From: UBA7957 sp965222695
Lineage (GTDB): Bacteria; Pseudomonadota; Gammaproteobacteria; Granulosicoccales; Granulosicoccaceae
Length of the DNA: 64,000 nt
Assembly: GCA_965222695.1 (NCBI GenBank)
Contig: OZ244967.1
Coordinates: 4,836,001-4,900,000 of the forward strand
Direction: 5' to 3'
Of this stretch, positions 42,084 to 50,754 are shown piece after piece. A program made the position numbers and the translations under genes. Under the pieces are notes generated by a model. That model searched no databases, had not been told where the DNA came from, and saw only the letters and a list, made by a program, of their open reading frames with translations. How positions within the stretch are numbered: the stretch's first letter is position 1; each line of letters starts with the position of its first letter.

Positions 42084-42671
42084 ATGAAGCCTTACGCGGA
42101 CACAGCCGAAGAAAACAAATATGTGGTATTACCGGTTCTGAAACCCTTGTTATCCGGCGTAAATCAGGTTCTGGAGATCGGATCGGGAACAGGCCAACAA
42201 ATCGTTTACTTTGCCGGACAATTCCCCGCTGTTTCTTGGCTTGCAAGTGATCTTGCGGAGAATATCCCCGGTATTCGTCAGTGGATAGACGAAGCGAGCC
42301 TCCCGAATCTCGAGCTACCGGTTGCACTCGATGTGGCTCAGGCGGAGTGGCCGGTCCAGAGCGTTGATTTTGTTTATTCATCCAATACGCTGCATATCAT
42401 GTCCTGGCAGAGTGTGGAGAAAATGTTCGCCGGTATGGGGTCAATCCTGGACAGAGGATCCAGAGCCTGTATTTATGGACCGTTCAGTTTTTCCGGCCGC
42501 CATGTCAGCAAAAGCAATATGGAATTCGATGCCATGCTGAAGCAAAGAAATCCGCTCAGCGGGGTTCGAGATGTCGATGCATTGACACGCCTGGCTGAGC
42601 AGAACGGTATTCGATTGGAAAAAACCGTGCCTATGCCGCATAACAATTTTATTCTGATCTGGAGAAAATAA
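42084..42671 (+). CDS. DUF938 SAM-dependent methyltransferase-like protein
   Basis: 195 residues. The opening KPYADTAEENKYVVLPVL, the SAM-binding motif VLEIGSGTGQQIVYFA and the YSSNTLHIMSW motif define the DUF938 family of class I methyltransferases. The substrate is not known. It is followed by a convergent gene. The start ATG lies 12 bp after the terminator of the preceding gene, so it needs its own promoter or read-through. Confidence 0.9.
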   Translation: MKPYADTAEENKYVVLPVLKPLLSGVNQVLEIGSGTGQQIVYFAGQFPAVSWLASDLAENIPGIRQWIDEASLPNLELPVALDVAQAEWPVQSVDFVYSSNTLHIMSWQSVEKMFAGMGSILDRGSRACIYGPFSFSGRHVSKSNMEFDAMLKQRNPLSGVRDVDALTRLAEQNGIRLEKTVPMPHNNFILIWRK

Positions 42672-42703
42672 AACTTCTCATCGATATGCGATAGCAGCCG
42701 GAA

Positions 42704-44914
42704 TTATTCCGACTGAACCGGATTACTCAACTCCTTTTGTTTTTTCAGGAACAATTCGGTAACTGTTTTTTCAAAATCAAAGGTAAATCTCTCTTCATCA
42801 CAGAGCGTTGAATTAAGCATGCGGGAACGTAGAGATTTCCGTATATTCGCCAGCTTTTTTGTGTTATTTGCAAGGTTGACCGCGCAGTCGCAGTAATCGG
42901 ATGGAGAAAAATTAACCAGTTCATCTAGTTCGATTTCGGCCAGCATGCTCGCGCTCTGGCGGGATGCCGGGCGTTTGCCGGCCAGGGAAACAACGGGTAC
43001 TCCCATCCACATTGCTTCGCAGCTGGTTAAACCACCGGAAAACGGGTAAGTATCCAGTGCAATATCGATTTGCAGGTAGTCGGAGAAGACCTGCTTGTGT
43101 TTGCGGGTGCCGCCAAGCATTTTAATTCTTTCGGATTCGATTGAATGATTTTCAAACCGGTTTAAGATACTGTCCGCAATCGAGGCATCGGAGAGTGTCT
43201 TCCAGCTTAATGCAAGTACTGATTTATTACAGCGATGCAGAATATCGCTCCACATCGCAATGCTTTTTTCGTTGATTTTGACGGGATTATTAAAGCTGCC
43301 AAAGGTGATAAAGCCATTTTTCAAGGCAGGTAAGTCATTGATCGCCGGTGCATAAAGAGGCGCTTCATAGCAACAGCGTGAATTGGGTAGAAAGGCGACT
43401 TTTTCCGAATATTGCCAATGCAGAAAATCCGGCAGGCAGATTGAATCACTCAGCACATAGTCTATGGATTCGAGCCCTGTCGTGTGTGGGTAGCCCAGCC
43501 AGCTGAGTTGCAAGGGTGCCGGTTGCAAGGAAAACGCCGTCAGTCTGTGCCTGCTGGTATGGCCGGAGAGATCAAATAAAACGTCAATGCGGTCCTGTCG
43601 TATGCTTTGAGCCAACTCCTGATCGCTCTGATCGACGATACTGCGCCAGGCGTGACAGTATTTCTTGACCATCATTGTCAGGTCATCTTCCAGCACGCTA
43701 TTCGAGTAGCAAAAGATTCGAAATTTATCGGCGGACAGGTTCCGAAGCACGGGCAAAAGAAAATAGCTGATCGGATGGCGGCAGAAATCTGCGGAGACAA
43801 ACCCTATATGAATTGGCCTCGAAAAGTCCGTTCTTCTGGTGAATTGGTTCCCTTCAGCGTACTTTTGATGGGTAGCTGCCCAGTTTACATGGGCTTCAAA
43901 CAGAGTTTTTTCATGTAAGCCGGGTAAGTAGTTCAGAAATAATAAAAGGTTGCTGTGGCAGGCGACATAGGTCGGACAAATTTTCAGGGCGGTCCGGAAG
44001 GCGTCCAGAGCGTCGTCCAGCAATCCCTGATCCGCATAAGTCAGGCCCAGATTGTTCCACGCTTCGGCATACTCGCGATTCAGCGCAATCGACTTTTTAA
44101 AACAGTTGACCGCTTGTTGTAACTGACCGAGATTTTTATGTGCATAACCGCAGCCGTTCCATGCTTCAGCCACATTGCGATTGGCTTTGGTTGCGGCTTC
44201 AAAACAAACCAATGCCTCCTCCGAGCGGTTTTGCCGAAGCAACAGATTGCCTTTGTTGTTTAATGCCAGGGAGTAGTTACTGTCCAGCTCAAGCGCTTTT
44301 TCATAGGCTTTCAGTGCTTGAATCGTCCTCCCTTTATTATCGTAGCATATACCCAGATTATTCCAGGCATCCTTGTATTTTGGATTGATACTTAAGGCCT
44401 TGTGGAATAGCTTTTCCGCGTCATCTGTCCGGTTCAGCTTGTTCAATAGAGTGCCCAGATTGTTCCAGGCGGGTGCCAGGCGTGGTTCTATTTCCAGGGC
44501 TTTCTCATAGGCGCGGATGGCTCTTTGAGTTTCTCCAAGTGCCTGGAGAGCGTTACCCAGATTACTCGCCGCGTGGCTGAACCCTTTGTCGAGTTCCAAT
44601 GCCTTGTCGAAGTGCCTTACAGCTAAGTGATATTTTTTCTGGTTGTGATACAGGCTGCCGAAATTGTTGTGAATTTGCGCGTTATCCGGATCCAGCCGGA
44701 TGGCATTTTTCAGCAGCATTTCAGTATTTTCGGTGTCACCTTGCTCAAGGCAAACCACCGCGCGCAAGCGTAAAGCCTCCACGTTTTCCGGAAACTGATG
44801 CAGAACCTGAACATAAACCAGGTTAGCTTCATCTCTCTTACCCTTGCGATGAAGCTGTTTGGCCTGTTCAAGAATTTCGTCAACCTCATGTATTTCGAGA
44901 TGACTATCAGTCAT
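42704..44914 (-). CDS. TPR protein with GT41 (O-GlcNAc transferase/SPINDLY-like) domain
   Basis: 736 residues. Residues from about 10 to 320 hold eight or nine tetratricopeptide repeats (recurring AWNNLG..Y...G....A...YEKAL). The C-terminal part has IHIGFVSADFCRHPISYFLLPVL, VLFDLSGHTSRHRLTAFSLQPAPLQLSWLGYPHTTG cut into its usual motifs, and TYPFSGGLTSCEAMWMGVPVV, which define family GT41. It should transfer a sugar from a UDP-sugar donor to proteins or another acceptor. No signal peptide was seen, so it is cytosolic. The acceptor is unknown. No glycan genes flank it. Confidence 0.92.
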   Translation of the reverse strand: MTDSHLEIHEVDEILEQAKQLHRKGKRDEANLVYVQVLHQFPENVEALRLRAVVCLEQGDTENTEMLLKNAIRLDPDNAQIHNNFGSLYHNQKKYHLAVRHFDKALELDKGFSHAASNLGNALQALGETQRAIRAYEKALEIEPRLAPAWNNLGTLLNKLNRTDDAEKLFHKALSINPKYKDAWNNLGICYDNKGRTIQALKAYEKALELDSNYSLALNNKGNLLLRQNRSEEALVCFEAATKANRNVAEAWNGCGYAHKNLGQLQQAVNCFKKSIALNREYAEAWNNLGLTYADQGLLDDALDAFRTALKICPTYVACHSNLLLFLNYLPGLHEKTLFEAHVNWAATHQKYAEGNQFTRRTDFSRPIHIGFVSADFCRHPISYFLLPVLRNLSADKFRIFCYSNSVLEDDLTMMVKKYCHAWRSIVDQSDQELAQSIRQDRIDVLFDLSGHTSRHRLTAFSLQPAPLQLSWLGYPHTTGLESIDYVLSDSICLPDFLHWQYSEKVAFLPNSRCCYEAPLYAPAINDLPALKNGFITFGSFNNPVKINEKSIAMWSDILHRCNKSVLALSWKTLSDASIADSILNRFENHSIESERIKMLGGTRKHKQVFSDYLQIDIALDTYPFSGGLTSCEAMWMGVPVVSLAGKRPASRQSASMLAEIELDELVNFSPSDYCDCAVNLANNTKKLANIRKSLRSRMLNSTLCDEERFTFDFEKTVTELFLKKQKELSNPVQSE

Positions 44915-45107
44915 AGATAGACCACACTCCAGCCATAAACAAATAATTGAATGCAGTTTACGCAGATCGACAAAAGATAAGAATTAGCAATTGGAGTAAT
45001 GATTTATCTCCGGTTAAGGCAGCCCCGAAACGTTCGGGCTATTGGGTGACAGCTATTCAATCTCTTGGCTAAACTAAGGGGGTTAGTCATTTATTACAGT
45101 ACGGTTC

Positions 45108-46460
45108 ATGATGCGTCATTTTGTTAACATTCTGGTTTTCGCGCTTTTTTTTTCGTTTCCGGGAGCCGTTCTGGCGGCATTGCCCGCGGTTTTGGACGGC
45201 CAAAAAATGCCGTCTTTAGCGCCGATGCTGGAGCAGACAACACCGGCGGTCGTCAATATCGCAACCCGTAGTACTAAGGTGTTACCGGGTAATCCACTGA
45301 TGGAGGATCCGTTTTTCCGGCGGTTTTTTGATTTCCCGGAACAACCGCGGAAAAAGTCCACTCAAAGCCTTGGGTCCGGCGTGATCGTCGATGCAGCAAA
45401 GGGCCTGATCATCACCAATCACCATGTAATCGATGGAGCAGACGAAATCACGGTTACCCTGAATGATGGCCGGGAGCTGCGGGCAGATCTTATGGGCAAG
45501 GACACTCAGGCAGACATTGCTGTGATCCAGGTCCGGGCGGACGGCCTGACTGCCTTGCAATGGGCCGACTCCGGGCAGTTGAGAGTCGGTGATTTTGTGG
45601 TCGCCATAGGCAATCCCTTCGGTCTTGGCCAGACAGTAACTTCCGGTATCGTCAGTGCCTTGGGCCGCAGCGGCCTGGGAATCGAGGATTTTGAGGATTT
45701 TATCCAAACGGATGCATCCATTAATCCCGGCAATTCAGGTGGCGCACTGGTTGATCTGGAGGGAAAACTGATTGGGATCAACACGGCCATTTTGGGCACG
45801 TCAGGCGGCAATATCGGAATCGGGTTCGCCATTCCGTCAAACATGGCACAGCAGATTCTTACTCAATTGCTTAAGTTTGGTGAAGTGCGCAGAGGGCGTT
45901 TGGGCATAAGCAGTCAGAATTTAACACCGGAACTGGCGAGGGCGTTCTCGATTAATCACAATAACGGAGTCGTAATTGTTGACGTGATTCCGGGGTCCTC
46001 GGCCGACCGGGCGGGACTGCGCAGAGGAGATGTCGTGACGAAAGTGGGTGGCCGGCCTGTGAAAAATGCGGATGGCGTGCGCAATATCATGGGATTGATG
46101 TTGGTCGGGCAGAAGATTGAATTGGAAATCGTCCGGCAAGGCAAAAAAAAGACGGTAACAGCCGTGGTTGATGCGTCAGATGACAGAATCAGCGGTAAAT
46201 CACTGAGTCCGCTTTTAGAGGGTGCGGTCTTTATCAATGCGGAAACTCGCGGCGGGCGCCCCTATGTGGAGATTTCAGAGGTGGAGCCGGGCAGCGCAAT
46301 GGCGGATTACGGGTTAAGGGAAGGGGATATCATATTGTCAGCGAACCGGGAGTCCGTGGCCGATATTAACGATTTTCGTGAAGCGGTCAGTCTGGATAAA
46401 AACACGGTTCTGCTGAACGTCCAACGTGGTAGAAATGCGTACTACGTGCTGATTCAGTAG
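45108..46460 (+). CDS. Do-family periplasmic serine protease (DegQ-like), copy 2
   Basis: 450 residues. A classical signal peptide (cleavage likely after VLA in FPGAVLA) precedes the protease domain with His in ITNHHVIDGA, Asp in TQADIAVIQV and Ser in NPGNSGGALVD. Two PDZ domains follow, the second truncated to about 75 residues. It is shorter than the copy at 40528 and differs through most of its length, so the two are old paralogues. It lies convergent with moaE. Confidence 0.95.
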   Translation: MMRHFVNILVFALFFSFPGAVLAALPAVLDGQKMPSLAPMLEQTTPAVVNIATRSTKVLPGNPLMEDPFFRRFFDFPEQPRKKSTQSLGSGVIVDAAKGLIITNHHVIDGADEITVTLNDGRELRADLMGKDTQADIAVIQVRADGLTALQWADSGQLRVGDFVVAIGNPFGLGQTVTSGIVSALGRSGLGIEDFEDFIQTDASINPGNSGGALVDLEGKLIGINTAILGTSGGNIGIGFAIPSNMAQQILTQLLKFGEVRRGRLGISSQNLTPELARAFSINHNNGVVIVDVIPGSSADRAGLRRGDVVTKVGGRPVKNADGVRNIMGLMLVGQKIELEIVRQGKKKTVTAVVDASDDRISGKSLSPLLEGAVFINAETRGGRPYVEISEVEPGSAMADYGLREGDIILSANRESVADINDFREAVSLDKNTVLLNVQRGRNAYYVLIQ

Positions 46461-46471
46461 TCGGCTGAGAA

Positions 46472-46918
46472 TCAGAATCCCGGCGAATTCTTTTCTACCC
46501 AGCGGGTCGAGTTGTCATCCAGTGTTTCTTGTTTCCAAAAAGGAGCCCTGGATTTCAATTCTTCCATCAGATACCGGCAGGCATCGAATGCTGCAGAGCG
46601 ATGAGCGGACCAACAGGCGGTTAAGACTATCGTTTGTCCGGGCACGATATCGCCAACCGTATGCAGAATCAGGGCATCGATCAGCGGCCAGCGCTGTTTG
46701 GCGTTTTCGGTGATTTCTTCCAGTTGTTTTTCCGTCATGCCGGGATAGTGTTCCAGCGTCATCGCACGGACATGATCTCCCTGATTAAAATCCCGCATAC
46801 TGCCGGTAAACGCTGCACAAGCGCCGTATTGGCCGGGCTCTAAGTGGTCTTTCTCGTACTGTTCCAGCCGTCGCCAGGCGTCGAGATCGGATTGGAACAA
46901 CTCCACGGCCACGCTCAA
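46472..46918 (-). CDS. moaE: Molybdopterin synthase catalytic subunit
   Basis: 148 residues. Family motifs are YGACAAFTGSMRDFN, LEHYPGMTEKQLEEI and the catalytic-lysine region WKQETLDD. It adds dithiolene sulfur from MoaD to precursor Z. Its start overlaps the end of moaD by four bases. Confidence 0.95.
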   Translation of the reverse strand: MSVAVELFQSDLDAWRRLEQYEKDHLEPGQYGACAAFTGSMRDFNQGDHVRAMTLEHYPGMTEKQLEEITENAKQRWPLIDALILHTVGDIVPGQTIVLTACWSAHRSAAFDACRYLMEELKSRAPFWKQETLDDNSTRWVEKNSPGF

Positions 46919-47148
46919 CCTCCTGTTACGGGTGGAAAAAAAGCAACCTCATCACCGTCGCGGATGCCGTGATTCAAGCTAACGTGCTGATGGTTTACAG
47001 CGCATAGAAGATTGTCCGGAATCGGCCGGTTTTCGGTTACTTTGTCCCAAAGCTCACTTACCGTTTTTATATCCCGGGCGGATATTTCGCTTTCGGGTAT
47101 GCCGGTGAGGTCTTTCAGGCTGGCAAAAAATTTAACTTTAACGGTCAT
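46915..47148 (-). CDS. moaD: Molybdopterin synthase sulfur carrier subunit
   Basis: 77 residues with a ubiquitin-like fold and the C-terminal VTGG, whose last glycine is thiocarboxylated. Motifs VNHQHVSLNHGIRDGDEVAFFPPV fit the family. It precedes moaE on the minus strand with overlap, and is divergent from moaC. Confidence 0.95.
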   Translation of the reverse strand: MTVKVKFFASLKDLTGIPESEISARDIKTVSELWDKVTENRPIPDNLLCAVNHQHVSLNHGIRDGDEVAFFPPVTGG

Positions 47149-47157
47149 CTACAACAA

Positions 47158-47196
47158 AATTCGCAGTAGGCACAGAGATTTTGAACAGGCTATTAA
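47158..47196. repeat. Dispersed repeat, single arm (moaD/moaC gap)
   Basis: Carries AGAGATTTTGAACAGGCT flanked by AATTCGCAGTAGGCAC, the same order as the complement of 58272-58310. It lies in the divergent promoter region of moaD and moaC, partly in front of moaC. Confidence 0.75.
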
Positions 47197-47253
47197 GCGA
47201 TGGGGTATGATTATAAACCAATAAATCAATTACGCACCCGGAACCGGAAGATC

Positions 47254-47730
47254 ATGAGCGAATTAACGCATTTTAATGCAAAAGGTGAAGCCCATATGGT
47301 GAATGTCGGTGACAAAGCCGTCACCCAAAGAGTTGCCGTAGCGGGAGGTGAAATCCACATGAAGCCGGGCACGCTGTCGATGATCATAGAGGGTTCTCAT
47401 AAAAAGGGCGATGTTCTGGGCATTGCGCGTGTGGCCGGTATTATGGCTTGTAAAAAAACCAGCGAATTAGTACCGCTGTGTCATCCCATAGGGTTGACTC
47501 ACGCTGAAATTGACTTTGAAATCGACCGTCAATGTAACAAAGTGATCTGTAAAGCACGCACCGAAACACTGTCGCAGACCGGCGTGGAAATGGAGGCTTT
47601 AACTGCTGTCCAGGTAGCTTTGCTAACCATATACGATATGTGCAAAGCCGTGGACCGGGCAATGCGGATAGAAGGTGTGCGATTATTGGAGAAGTCGGGT
47701 GGAAAATCAGGTGTCTACAAAGCCGAATGA
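47254..47730 (+). CDS. moaC: Cyclic pyranopterin monophosphate synthase
   Basis: 158 residues from the ATG at 47254, preceded by CGGAAG. The motifs LTHFNAKGEAHMVNV, KTSELVPLCHPI and GVEMEALTAVQVALLTIYDM define MoaC. With MoaA it makes cyclic pyranopterin monophosphate for the molybdenum cofactor. No moaA or moaB is in the window. A longer frame upstream at 47200 lies over the repeat and is rejected. Confidence 0.96.
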   Translation: MSELTHFNAKGEAHMVNVGDKAVTQRVAVAGGEIHMKPGTLSMIIEGSHKKGDVLGIARVAGIMACKKTSELVPLCHPIGLTHAEIDFEIDRQCNKVICKARTETLSQTGVEMEALTAVQVALLTIYDMCKAVDRAMRIEGVRLLEKSGGKSGVYKAE

Positions 47731-48568
47731 ATTTCGCAAGAGTCTCGTTCGATACCTTTTCAGCTTCATTATTGCAAGCAGCATCGCTTTGGTGATCTTC
47801 CAGCCTTTGGATAAACTGGGCGAAGAGTATATCGACAGTGCATTTAAGAGATCGCTGCTCAGCTTTGCCGTTGCCCGAGGCCTGAACGGTGTTATTTCGG
47901 TAGCTCAAGGAACCGAATTTGCGATTCAACCAGCGGGTGTGGGTGTTAACTTTGCGCCCGGGGAAGTATTGGATCCGGTCAACGATCTGGTAGAGCGGTT
48001 TTCGTGGATTATGCTATTGTCCAGTAGCTCGCTCGGTGCGCAAAAAGTGCTGCTTTCAATCAGTGCCTGGGTCGGGATTACCCTTGCTCTGCTCCTGTGT
48101 TCCGGCTTGTATTTAGTGAGCCTTTGGTGGGGACATCGCTCGTTAGGGTCAGCCCGGGTTTATATCTCCAAAGCCTTAGTCATGTTATTCGTACTGCGAT
48201 TTTCCGTTCCGGCAATGGCTTTGCTGAACGAGTGGGCCTATCGGCTGTTTTTGCAGGAACAATACACCAGTGCTTCCGAACAGTTGAAAAATGCCAGCGA
48301 TGAAATCGGCGAGATTAATCGCGAAACGGATATTGCCCGCAATACTGCCGATGCCGATCAAGGACTGATGGAAAAGGCAATGGAACTCTATGATACTGCT
48401 GTAAAACAGGTCGATTTCGAGCGGCGGCTTGAGAGGTACAAAGACGCTGCCGAATCTATCAGTGAAAACAGTATTAATTTAATCGTCGTATTTCTACTGC
48501 AGACGATTGTGTTTCCTTTGATCTTTCTCTGGCTGGTGGTAAAAACATTCAAAAAACTGTTTAGCTGA
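47699..48568 (+). CDS. Membrane protein with internal coiled coil, unknown function
   Basis: About 289 residues from the GTG at 47699, seven bases after GGAG; GTG 47711 is an alternative. It overlaps the end of moaC in another frame. Four or five hydrophobic segments are visible (about 17-38, 100-145, 150-180 and 265-285). A long charged coiled coil (about 190-255, with SDEIGEINRETDIARNTADAD) lies between the last two, so a sizeable domain sits on one side of the membrane. It is not a recognised family. Neighbourhood with moaC may be accidental. Confidence 0.65.
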   Translation: MENQVSTKPNEFRKSLVRYLFSFIIASSIALVIFQPLDKLGEEYIDSAFKRSLLSFAVARGLNGVISVAQGTEFAIQPAGVGVNFAPGEVLDPVNDLVERFSWIMLLSSSSLGAQKVLLSISAWVGITLALLLCSGLYLVSLWWGHRSLGSARVYISKALVMLFVLRFSVPAMALLNEWAYRLFLQEQYTSASEQLKNASDEIGEINRETDIARNTADADQGLMEKAMELYDTAVKQVDFERRLERYKDAAESISENSINLIVVFLLQTIVFPLIFLWLVVKTFKKLFS

Positions 48569-48571
48569 TGC

Positions 48572-49132
48572 TTATTTCGTTTTGCCCCTGTCAAAACCCA
48601 GCGCACTGATGATTTTCGGTTTAGGCAAAGCGTCTTCATTTCGGGATTGATCGCCCGCAGGCAGAAGTTTTCTTTCCTGCCGCGCTCTGACCAGATAACC
48701 TGCCAGACCTCCACCTGCAGTTGTCAATGTCAGCAAACCTAAAGTAACCATTTGACCTACCACCAGCAGAGCGCCTACGCCGACGGCGCCGGCTACAGCG
48801 GCACCGACTTTGAAATTTGCCTTTGCGTTGGTACGCCCGGTCTCCTTTTTAATTTGTTTTTGTGTCTCCTTTACGACTTTAAGCTTGTCCCTTTCAGCCT
48901 TAACCCTTATTTCCTCACGTTCTTTGGCGAAGGCTTCCTTGTGGCGCGCGATTTCGTCCTTGGCTTGCAATTCCGCCAGAGATTTCAACCAAATCGAAAA
49001 CAGTACTGCTGAAATGAAAATAAACAAACCCACTGCCAGCGGAGCATAAGGGTGAGCCGATGCGATGGCACCGTAAACAACTGCTGCCAAAACCACCTGC
49101 AGTAGAATAACGCTCGAAAGAAATCTAAACAT
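48572..49132 (-). CDS. Membrane protein with central basic coiled coil, unknown function
   Basis: 186 residues. Two N-terminal membrane segments (about 7-25 and 32-50) lead into a highly charged helix (about 55-100, KDEIARHKEAFAKEREEIRV and following KETQKQIKKETG). A Gly/Ala-rich hydrophobic stretch follows (VGAAVAGAVGVGALLVVG). The layout resembles small proteins with an internal coiled-coil bundle, but no known family was recognised. It is convergent with the previous membrane protein, three bases apart. Confidence 0.65.
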   Translation of the reverse strand: MFRFLSSVILLQVVLAAVVYGAIASAHPYAPLAVGLFIFISAVLFSIWLKSLAELQAKDEIARHKEAFAKEREEIRVKAERDKLKVVKETQKQIKKETGRTNAKANFKVGAAVAGAVGVGALLVVGQMVTLGLLTLTTAGGGLAGYLVRARQERKLLPAGDQSRNEDALPKPKIISALGFDRGKTK

Positions 49133-49279
49133 GAAAAATATATCCCGGCTTTGAATATAATTCTAACTCAGATTTCCACAAAGTGAATACGACGATCGTG
49201 TGGCGATCCGCGTAAGGTGGTGCGAATCGGCCTGGGAGCCGCTATAATCGCGGTTTTTTCAGGCTCGAAGGAAATACGT

Positions 49280-49537
49280 ATGCCCAGCTATGATTATCGA
49301 TGTGAAGGTTCGGATCAGGTGTTTGAAGTCAGCCACCCCATGGCGGTCACTATCACAAATTGGGAAGAGTTATGCGGATATGGGAATTTCCCGCAGGAAG
49401 AGTTTCCGGCTGACACACCGGTACGAAAAATCATCGGCAGCACGGGCGGATTAGTCAGCAGCTCCGCGTTGAAGAATCCGGACGCGCCGCCCTGTGCCAC
49501 GGGGGATGCCTGCCCGGGTGGAAGCTGCGGGATATAG
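49280..49537 (+). CDS. FmdB-like zinc-ribbon protein
   Basis: 85 residues from the ATG at 49280. The start PSYDYRCEGSDQVFEVSHPM corresponds to FmdB-type regulators (YxCxxCG..FE), but here the second knuckle cysteine is Ser, so only one Cys remains. The second pair is also changed (WEELCGYG). A Cys-rich C-terminus (PPCATGDACPGGSCG) may bind metal instead. Classical FmdB is thought to regulate amidase genes; its function here is unknown. The gene stands alone, convergent with the VWA gene. Confidence 0.75.
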   Translation: MPSYDYRCEGSDQVFEVSHPMAVTITNWEELCGYGNFPQEEFPADTPVRKIIGSTGGLVSSSALKNPDAPPCATGDACPGGSCGI

Positions 49538-49557
49538 TTGTAAGGTCAATTGAGGCT

Positions 49558-50736
49558 CTAAGCACTAAGAAATTTCATTCCGCTTTCCAGCCCCTTCAGG
49601 GTCAATGGAAACATTTTGTCTTCCGTGAGCTCTCGAGTCAGTGCAATGGATTGCGTATAGTGCCAATGTTTTTCGGGTATGGGATTGAGCCAGATGAGTT
49701 TGCTAAATGTATCCTTAAAACGCTCCATCCAAACGCTGCCGGCTTCCCGGTTCCAATGTTCGACACTGCCGCCCGGGTAGGTGATTTCATATGGAGACAT
49801 GCTTGCGTCTCCGACGAAAATAATCTTGTAGTCGGATCCGTATTTGTGCAATACATCCCAGGTCGAAGTTAATTCGGAATGCCTTCTGCGATTATCCCTC
49901 CACAGGTTTTCGTAGATAAAATTATGAAAGTAATAATATTCAAGATGTTTAAATTCGCTTCTTGAAGCAGAAAACAGCTCTTCACAGGTTTTGATGTGTG
50001 CATCCATGGACCCGCCTATGTCCATCAGCAGTAAAACCTTAACCGCGTTATGGCGCTCCGGAATCATCTTCAGATCCAGATATCCTGCATTCCTGGCGGT
50101 TGCTCGAATGGTATTATCCATATCCAATTCTTCCTGCGCTCCGGATCGGGCGAATCGACGCAGTCTTTTTAGTGCAACCTTGATATTACGGGTACCGAGC
50201 TCTACGGAGTCGTCCAGATTCCTGAAATCACGCCTGTCCCAGACTTTAAGTGCCCGATGATTGCGGTTTTGATTCTGTCCCATCCTGATCCCCGCGGGAT
50301 TATAACCATAAGCACCAAAGGGTGATGTGCCGCCTGTTCCTATCCATTTGCTGCCTCCCTGATGACGCCCTTTTTGCTCGTTCAGCCTTTTTCGAAACTC
50401 ATCGAGCACTTTATCCAATCCGCCCAGTGACTGTATTTTTTGTTTGTCTTCTTCGCTAAGGGATTCCTCAAATTCCCTGCGTAACCAATCATCCGGCAAA
50501 AAGGCTTTTATTAATTGGCCCAGATCATCCAGGCCCTTAAAATAGCTCGAAAATGCCAGATCGAATTTGTCAAAATACTTTTCGTCCTTAACGAGGCATG
50601 CGCGGGCCAGATAGTAAAATTCCTCCATATCGGCGAAGACGAGATTGTTTTCCAATGCATCGATCAGATCCAAAAATTCCCGTAAAGTGACGGGCACATT
50701 GGCATTTCTGACTTCCTGAAAAAATCCGATCAGCAA
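49558..50736 (-). CDS. CoxE-like protein with VWA domain
   Basis: 392 residues. The N-terminal region (FFQEVRNANVPVTLREFLDLIDAL) and the C-terminal von Willebrand A domain with LLLMDIGGSMDAH are typical of CoxE-type proteins, in which the MIDAS motif reads DxGxS rather than DxSxS. Such proteins act with MoxR ATPases to mature or remodel metalloenzymes. It is separated by 18 bp from a MoxR-type gene on the same strand. Confidence 0.9.
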   Translation of the reverse strand: MLIGFFQEVRNANVPVTLREFLDLIDALENNLVFADMEEFYYLARACLVKDEKYFDKFDLAFSSYFKGLDDLGQLIKAFLPDDWLRREFEESLSEEDKQKIQSLGGLDKVLDEFRKRLNEQKGRHQGGSKWIGTGGTSPFGAYGYNPAGIRMGQNQNRNHRALKVWDRRDFRNLDDSVELGTRNIKVALKRLRRFARSGAQEELDMDNTIRATARNAGYLDLKMIPERHNAVKVLLLMDIGGSMDAHIKTCEELFSASRSEFKHLEYYYFHNFIYENLWRDNRRRHSELTSTWDVLHKYGSDYKIIFVGDASMSPYEITYPGGSVEHWNREAGSVWMERFKDTFSKLIWLNPIPEKHWHYTQSIALTRELTEDKMFPLTLKGLESGMKFLSA

Positions 50737-50754
50737 TGAAAGACTCCGTTGAAC

